From: Acidovorax sp. 210-6
Lineage (GTDB): Bacteria > Pseudomonadota > Gammaproteobacteria > Burkholderiales > Burkholderiaceae_C
DNA length: 64,000 nt
Direction of reading: 5' to 3'
NCBI RefSeq assembly: GCF_010020825.1
Contig: NZ_JAACJE010000001.1
Coordinates: 2,480,001-2,544,000 of the forward strand
Shown: positions 59,902 to 64,000 of the stretch, in pieces
Numbering within the stretch: the first letter of the stretch is position 1
Layout: every line of letters starts with the position of its first letter
Notes under the pieces: generated by a model
The model's database searches: none
What the model saw: the letters and a program-made list of their open reading frames with translations, nothing else
What the model was told of the DNA's origin: nothing
Translations under genes and position numbers: made by a program

Positions 59902-61686
59902 ATGGAATTCATTGCTCACAACCTCGCCCCGATCATGTTCGCAGGGCTCATCGTCTTTCTGCTGATGGGCTTTCCCGTGGCTTTCAGCCTTGGGGCCTGC
60001 GGTCTGTTCTTCGCCTTCATCGGCATCGAGCTGAATGTGCTGCCCGAAGCATTGATGCAGGCATTGCCGTTGCGCATCTTCGGCATCATGCAGAACGACA
60101 CGCTCTTGGCCATTCCGTTCTTCACGCTCATGGGACTGATCCTTGAGCGCTCGGGAATGGCCGAAGACCTGCTGGAAACCATTGGCCAGCTCTTCGGCCC
60201 CGTGCGCGGTGGTCTGGCGCTCGCCGTGATCTTTGTGGGAACGCTGCTGGCAGCCACTACCGGGGTGGTGGCCGCATCGGTCATCTCCATGGGCCTGATC
60301 TCCCTGCCCATCATGCTGCGCTACGGCTACGACCGACGCCTGGCCTCTGGCGTGATTGCGGCCTCGGGCACTCTCGCGCAGATCATTCCACCTTCCTTGG
60401 TGCTGATCATTCTGGCCGACCAGCTGGGCCGCTCGGTGGGCGACATGTACAAGGGCGCTTTTGTGCCTGGCTTGATGCTGTGCGGCTTCTATGCGCTGTA
60501 TGTCATCCTGATCGCCATCTTCAAGCCCCAGTGGGCTCCTGCGCTCCCCCCCGAAGCGCGCACGCTCAAAGAAGACAACGGCGACACCGGCCTGCCTTCG
60601 CTGCTGGTGCTCACGGCACTGTGTACTGCGGCATCCGTCTATGTGGGCAAGAACATGGCCGCGCTGCACACCTGGTGGACCGGTGAAGCCGTGGAGAAGG
60701 TGGCCCTCGATGAAACCATCGTCGTTGCCATGTGCTTCGGCGTGGCCCTGGCCTTCATCGCTGCCAGCGTCAACAGGATCACCCGCATGGGCCTGCTGTC
60801 GCGCATGGCTGAGCGCGTGACCTTCGTGCTGATTCCGCCGCTGCTGCTGATCTTCCTGGTGCTGGGCACCATCTTCCTGGGTGTGGCCACCCCCACCGAA
60901 GGTGGCGCGATGGGTGCCATGGGCGCCATCATCATTGCGTTCCTGCGCCGCCGTTTGAGCTTTGACCTGCTCAAGCAGGCTGTGACCACCACCACCAAAC
61001 TGTCCTGCTTTGTGGTGTTCATCCTGGTGGGTGCGACCATGTTCGGCCTCACGTTCCAGGGCGTGGATGGCCCCATCTGGGTGGAACACCTGCTGACCGG
61101 CCTGCCCGGTGGCCAACTGGGCTTCCTGATCGTGGTGAACATCATGATCTTCTTCCTGGCGTTCTTCCTGGACTTCTTTGAGCTGTCCTTCATCGTGGTG
61201 CCGCTGCTGGCACCCGTGGCACAGAAACTGGGCATCGACCTGATCTGGTTTGGCGTGCTGCTGGGTGTGAACATGCAGACCTCGTTCATGCACCCGCCCT
61301 TTGGCTTTGCGTTGTTCTATCTGCGCAGCGTGGCTCCGGCGAAGGAGTACGAGGACAGGATCACCAAGAAAATGATCCCGCCCGTCACCACCATGCAGAT
61401 CTACTGGGGCGCCGTCCCATTCGTGGTGATTCAGCTCATCATGGTCAGCTTGATCATTGCCTTTCCGGGCATTGTGTCCAGCGGCCTGGACAAGCAAGAG
61501 GTGTACGACCTGGACAAGGTGCGGATGGAAATGGAAGCTGCCATGCCCGATGTGCCTGCCCCGGACTTCGTAGATCCCGCATCGGGCGCAGAAGGTGCGC
61601 CTGCAGAAGGCGAGGAAGGCGCTGCCGACGACCCGCTCAAGGCCTTGCAGGACTCGCTCGACAAGGACGGCGACAAGAAGCCCTGA
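59902..61686 (+). CDS. TRAP transporter large permease
   Basis: This 594-residue DctM-type subunit has FAGLIVFLLMGFPVAFSLGA, NDTLLAIPFFTLMG, GVVAASVISMG, SGTLAQIIPPSLVLIILAD and LGVNMQTSFMHPPFGFALFYLRSVAP. It is longer than the usual 425-450 residues. The extra length is a hydrophilic insert in the middle (about 220-290) and an acidic tail of some 50 residues (VDPASGAEGAPAEGEEGAAD). With the small permease it forms the membrane part of a Na+-driven organic acid importer. It ends at the terminator at 61744-61770. Confidence 0.93.
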   Translation: MEFIAHNLAPIMFAGLIVFLLMGFPVAFSLGACGLFFAFIGIELNVLPEALMQALPLRIFGIMQNDTLLAIPFFTLMGLILERSGMAEDLLETIGQLFGPVRGGLALAVIFVGTLLAATTGVVAASVISMGLISLPIMLRYGYDRRLASGVIAASGTLAQIIPPSLVLIILADQLGRSVGDMYKGAFVPGLMLCGFYALYVILIAIFKPQWAPALPPEARTLKEDNGDTGLPSLLVLTALCTAASVYVGKNMAALHTWWTGEAVEKVALDETIVVAMCFGVALAFIAASVNRITRMGLLSRMAERVTFVLIPPLLLIFLVLGTIFLGVATPTEGGAMGAMGAIIIAFLRRRLSFDLLKQAVTTTTKLSCFVVFILVGATMFGLTFQGVDGPIWVEHLLTGLPGGQLGFLIVVNIMIFFLAFFLDFFELSFIVVPLLAPVAQKLGIDLIWFGVLLGVNMQTSFMHPPFGFALFYLRSVAPAKEYEDRITKKMIPPVTTMQIYWGAVPFVVIQLIMVSLIIAFPGIVSSGLDKQEVYDLDKVRMEMEAAMPDVPAPDFVDPASGAEGAPAEGEEGAADDPLKALQDSLDKDGDKKP

Positions 61687-61743
61687 GAACCGCAGTGGTC
61701 GCCGGGAAACAGCCCGGCCCACGCTGCAAACGAAAGCACGATC

Positions 61744-61770
61744 AAAAGCCACCCTGCGGGGTGGCTTTTC
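61744..61770 (+). terminator. rho-independent terminator of the TRAP operon
   Basis: AAAAGCCACCC, a 4-nt loop and GGGTGGCTTTT form an 11-bp stem ending in a T-run, 58 bp after the large permease stop. A-tract and T-tract make it work on both strands. Confidence 0.9.
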
Positions 61771-61903
61771 TATTGAGGCGGCAAGCCATCCAAGGCGCGT
61801 TTCGTCGTCACGCGGCCCAGACCTGAAAGACTGCCGATGCAGAACAGGGCCTTGCCACCACCGATGGCGTGAGGCAGCCTCCACCTACGGAAATGGGAGA
61901 AAC

Positions 61904-61938
61904 AAAAAAGCCACCTGATACCGAGGCATCAGATGGCT
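61904..61938 (-). terminator. rho-independent terminator of aceA
   Basis: On the minus strand AGCCATCTGAT, an 8-nt loop and ATCAGGTGGCT pair with one mismatch (T-G) and are followed by TTTTT, about 40 bp after the aceA stop. A second perfect palindrome (GGCGCC...GGCGCC, 61948-61965) lies between it and the gene. The stretch 61771-61903 shows nothing else. Confidence 0.85.
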
Positions 61939-61976
61939 TGTTGCCAAGGCGCCCTGCAGGGCGCCAGGGACTCAGA

Positions 61977-63299
61977 TCAGTGGAACTGCTCTTCTTCGGT
62001 GGAGCCGGTCAGGGCCTTCACGCTGGAAGAACCGCCCTGGATCACGGTGGTCACGTCGTCGAAGTAGCCTGCGCCCACTTCTTGCTGGTGCGACACAAAG
62101 GTGTAGCCCTTCTCACGTGCTGCGAACTCGGGCTCTTGCACCATGTTGACGTAGTGCTTCATGCCTTCGCCGCGAGCATATGCGTGGGCGAACTGGAAGG
62201 TGTTGAACCAGTTGATGTGGATACCGGCCAGCGTGATGAACTGGTACTTGTAGCCCAGTGCGGACAGCTCTTCCTGGAAGGCAGCGATCTGCGAGTCGTT
62301 GAGGTTCTTCTTCCAGTTGAAGGAAGGCGAGCAGTTGTACGACAGCAGCTTGCCGGGGCAAGAAGCGTGCACGGCCTGGGCAAATTCGCGGGCGAAGCCG
62401 ATGTCAGGCACGCCGGTCTCGCACCACACCAAGTCGGCGTAGGGAGCGTAGGCCACGCCACGGCTGATGGCTTGCTCCAGGCCGTTCTTCACGCGGTAGA
62501 AGCCTTCTTGCGTACGCTCGCCGGTCAGGAAGGGCTTGTCGTTGGCGTCGTAGTCGCTGGTCAGCAGGTTGGCGGCTTCAGCGTCGGTACGGGCCAGAAC
62601 GATGGTGGGCACGCCCATCACGTCGGCAGCAAAACGGGCAGCGATCAGCTTTTCGATGGCTTCCTGCGTGGGCACCAGCACCTTGCCACCCATGTGGCCG
62701 CACTTCTTGACGGCTGCGAGCTGGTCTTCGAAGTGAACGCCGGCAGCACCTGCGGCGATCATGTTCTTCATCAGTTCAAAGGCGTTGAGCACGCCACCGA
62801 AACCGGCTTCTGCGTCGGCCACGATGGGCAGGAAGTAGTCCACGAAATTCTCGTCGCCGGGGTTGATGCCACGGCCCCACTGGATTTCGTCAGCGCGCTT
62901 GAACGTGTTGTTGATGCGGCGCACCATGGTGGGCACCGAGTCGTAGGCGTACAGCGACTGGTCGGGGTACATGGTTTCGGAGGTGTTGCCGTCGGCGGCG
63001 ACTTGCCAGCCCGACAGGTACACGGCTTCCAGACCTGCCTTGGCCTGCTGCATGGCCTGACCCGCGGTGATGGCACCGAAAGCATTGACGTAGCCCTTCT
63101 TGGCGCCGCCGTTGACCTTGGCCCACAGCTTCTCTGCACCGTTCTTGGCCAGCGTGTACTCAGGCTGCATGCTGCCGCGCAGGCGCACCACGTCGGCGGC
63201 GCTGTAGCCACGCTTCACCAGCTTCCAACGGGGGTTTTCAGCCCAGTCTTTTTCCAGGGCGGCGATCTGCTGTTCGCGGGTCAGGGTCTTGTTTGTCAT
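61977..63299 (-). CDS. aceA: isocitrate lyase
   Basis: This 440-residue enzyme of the glyoxylate cycle cleaves isocitrate to succinate and glyoxylate, allowing growth on acetate, fatty acids and other C2 sources. The catalytic cysteine is in [36 protein letters not shown] and [12 protein letters not shown] are family blocks. Third-position codon use is strongly biased, which fits high expression. It is divergent from an EamA transporter gene across a 323-bp AT-rich gap that holds likely operators. With two acyl-CoA ligases nearby it fits fatty-acid or acetate catabolism. Confidence 0.97.
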   Translation of the reverse strand: MTNKTLTREQQIAALEKDWAENPRWKLVKRGYSAADVVRLRGSMQPEYTLAKNGAEKLWAKVNGGAKKGYVNAFGAITAGQAMQQAKAGLEAVYLSGWQVAADGNTSETMYPDQSLYAYDSVPTMVRRINNTFKRADEIQWGRGINPGDENFVDYFLPIVADAEAGFGGVLNAFELMKNMIAAGAAGVHFEDQLAAVKKCGHMGGKVLVPTQEAIEKLIAARFAADVMGVPTIVLARTDAEAANLLTSDYDANDKPFLTGERTQEGFYRVKNGLEQAISRGVAYAPYADLVWCETGVPDIGFAREFAQAVHASCPGKLLSYNCSPSFNWKKNLNDSQIAAFQEELSALGYKYQFITLAGIHINWFNTFQFAHAYARGEGMKHYVNMVQEPEFAAREKGYTFVSHQQEVGAGYFDDVTTVIQGGSSSVKALTGSTEEEQFH

Positions 63300-63366
63300 G
63301 GGGAGTCACTCCATCGGTTGATTGAAAAAGGTGGCCATCAGTGCTGGCGATCCATGGCTCTACTTT

Positions 63367-63414
63367 AAGTCTTCTATAAGACTTGCGCAACATCTTATGT
63401 CTTATACAAGACAT
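63367..63414. promoter_or_regulatory. pair of palindromic candidate operators upstream of aceA
   Basis: AAGTCTTCTATAAGACTT (63367-63384) and ATGTCTTATACAAGACAT (63397-63414) share the core GTCTT-N4-AAGAC and their centres are 30 bp apart, close to three helical turns. They lie 68-115 bp before the aceA start. The pattern suggests two dimers of one regulator on the same DNA face. Confidence 0.75.
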
Positions 63415-63423
63415 ATTTTTTAG

Positions 63424-63528
63424 TATTGCAAATCAATGACTTATCTGTGTCGTTTCTGAATATGAAAAGTTATTTCTCTTATTGAGAAAACTTCGACGCC
63501 GAGAAGTATTGAATTTTTGTATTGCAAA
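63424..63528. promoter_or_regulatory. direct repeats TATTGCAAA in the aceA-EamA gap
   Basis: TATTGCAAA occurs at 63424-63432 and 63520-63528, each preceded by a T-tract. TTTGCAAA-type sites are known for RamB/ScfR-like regulators of glyoxylate and short-chain acid genes, which is the reason for listing them. Between them an imperfect inverted repeat (TTTCTC/GAGAAA, 63473-63489) is seen. The region is much more AT-rich than the rest of the window. Confidence 0.45.
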
Positions 63529-63622
63529 AACAAATATTCGCCATGTGAAAAAATGTGGCGTGGCTGAGCCGATCCACAGACATGCCTCAGGCATGATGCC
63601 CGCTGTTTGTGACCACCCCACC

Positions 63623-64000
63623 ATGACCCGCCCCGCCACGCCCGCTCCGAGCCTGCCTGCCGCCTACGCCTGCCTGGCGCTGAGCATGTCCCTGGTCGGG
63701 AGCTATGTGGCCTTGTCCAAACCCCTGGCCGCGGTGCTTCCGGTGTTCTTGCTGGCCTGGATGCGCTTTGGCATTGGCGCAGTGGCCATACCGCACTGGC
63801 TGCGCAAACCGGCCGATGAGCCCGTCTTGTCGCAACACACGCGGGGCTTGCTGTTCCTGGAGTCTTTGCTGGGCAATTTTCTGTTCACGGTGTGCATGAT
63901 CTACGGCGTAAGCCTGACCAGCGCAGTGACCGCCGGTGTGATCATGGCGGGCATTCCCGCCGCAGTGGCGCTGATGAGCTGGGCGTTTCTGCGCGAACGC
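63623..64000 (+). CDS. EamA/DMT-family transporter (runs off the window)
   Basis: The first 126 residues of a drug/metabolite-type transporter are visible. Hydrophobic segments include AAYACLALSMSLVGSYVAL, VLPVFLLAWMRFGIGAVAI and the pair LLFLESLLGNFLFTVCMIYGV and VIMAGIPAAVALMSWAFL, with the EamA-like turn before FLRER. The substrate is unknown. ATG at 63623 is preceded by a weak ribosome binding site. The gene is divergent from aceA. Confidence 0.85.
   Translation, partial: MTRPATPAPSLPAAYACLALSMSLVGSYVALSKPLAAVLPVFLLAWMRFGIGAVAIPHWLRKPADEPVLSQHTRGLLFLESLLGNFLFTVCMIYGVSLTSAVTAGVIMAGIPAAVALMSWAFLRER

Overview
The window is high-GC DNA from a betaproteobacterium, most likely a member of the Comamonadaceae close to Acidovorax. 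This rests on gene content and style: a zapB-like/zapA/6S RNA block, branched-chain-type ABC operons with a built-in acyl-CoA ligase, TRAP and TSUP transporters, TAAAAT/TACAAT -10 boxes, and small low-GC repeats that I associate with this family. No rRNA, tRNA, CRISPR array or phage was seen. Almost every base is coding; most long antisense frames are high-GC shadows.

Region 1 (1-14550, minus strand) is a cobalamin uptake and late-assembly operon under a B12 riboswitch. The order of transcription is btuB, cobB, cobU, btuF, btuC, btuD, an exported CobN-like protein, cobO, cbiB, cobD and a short DnaA/Hda-like ATPase. Many of the junctions are 4-bp overlaps. No early corrin-ring genes are present.

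Region 2 (14599-19453) holds housekeeping genes: a ZapB-like coiled coil, zapA, 6S RNA, a TSUP permease, a 308-bp element with 48-bp inverted repeats, cysE, trmJ and suhB.

Region 3 (19475-28065, minus) is a signalling operon: a PAS-GGDEF-EAL protein, a large hybrid histidine kinase carrying an apparent 1-nt frameshift, and a REC-HD-GYP protein. It is followed by a Crp/Fnr regulator overlapping mutS, a DUF2237 protein, an SDR, a diguanylate cyclase split by an in-frame TAA, an orphan Anbu proteasome-like peptidase, an alpha/beta hydrolase and a 7TM-DISM-GGDEF protein.

Region 4 (37950-50350) holds MipA, UppP, a CNNM/CBS protein, a split MacAB-type exporter, a LytS/LytR-type two-component pair, a Na+/H+ antiporter preceded by a structured RNA resembling the nhaA-I (Li+) riboswitch, a GNAT-Rnk fusion and an orphan ABC ATPase.

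Region 5 (50478-64000) is catabolic. It contains a livHMGF-type ABC operon with an acyl-CoA ligase and periplasmic binding protein, a second acyl-CoA ligase, a TRAP QM pair without its binding protein, isocitrate lyase with palindromic candidate operators, and the start of an EamA transporter.

The most striking pattern is a dispersed repeat of about 60-70 bp (eight clear copies and one probable). It sits mostly inside genes and is translated in frame as extra linker peptides. The second is the exported, membrane-anchored CobN-like protein in the B12 uptake operon.
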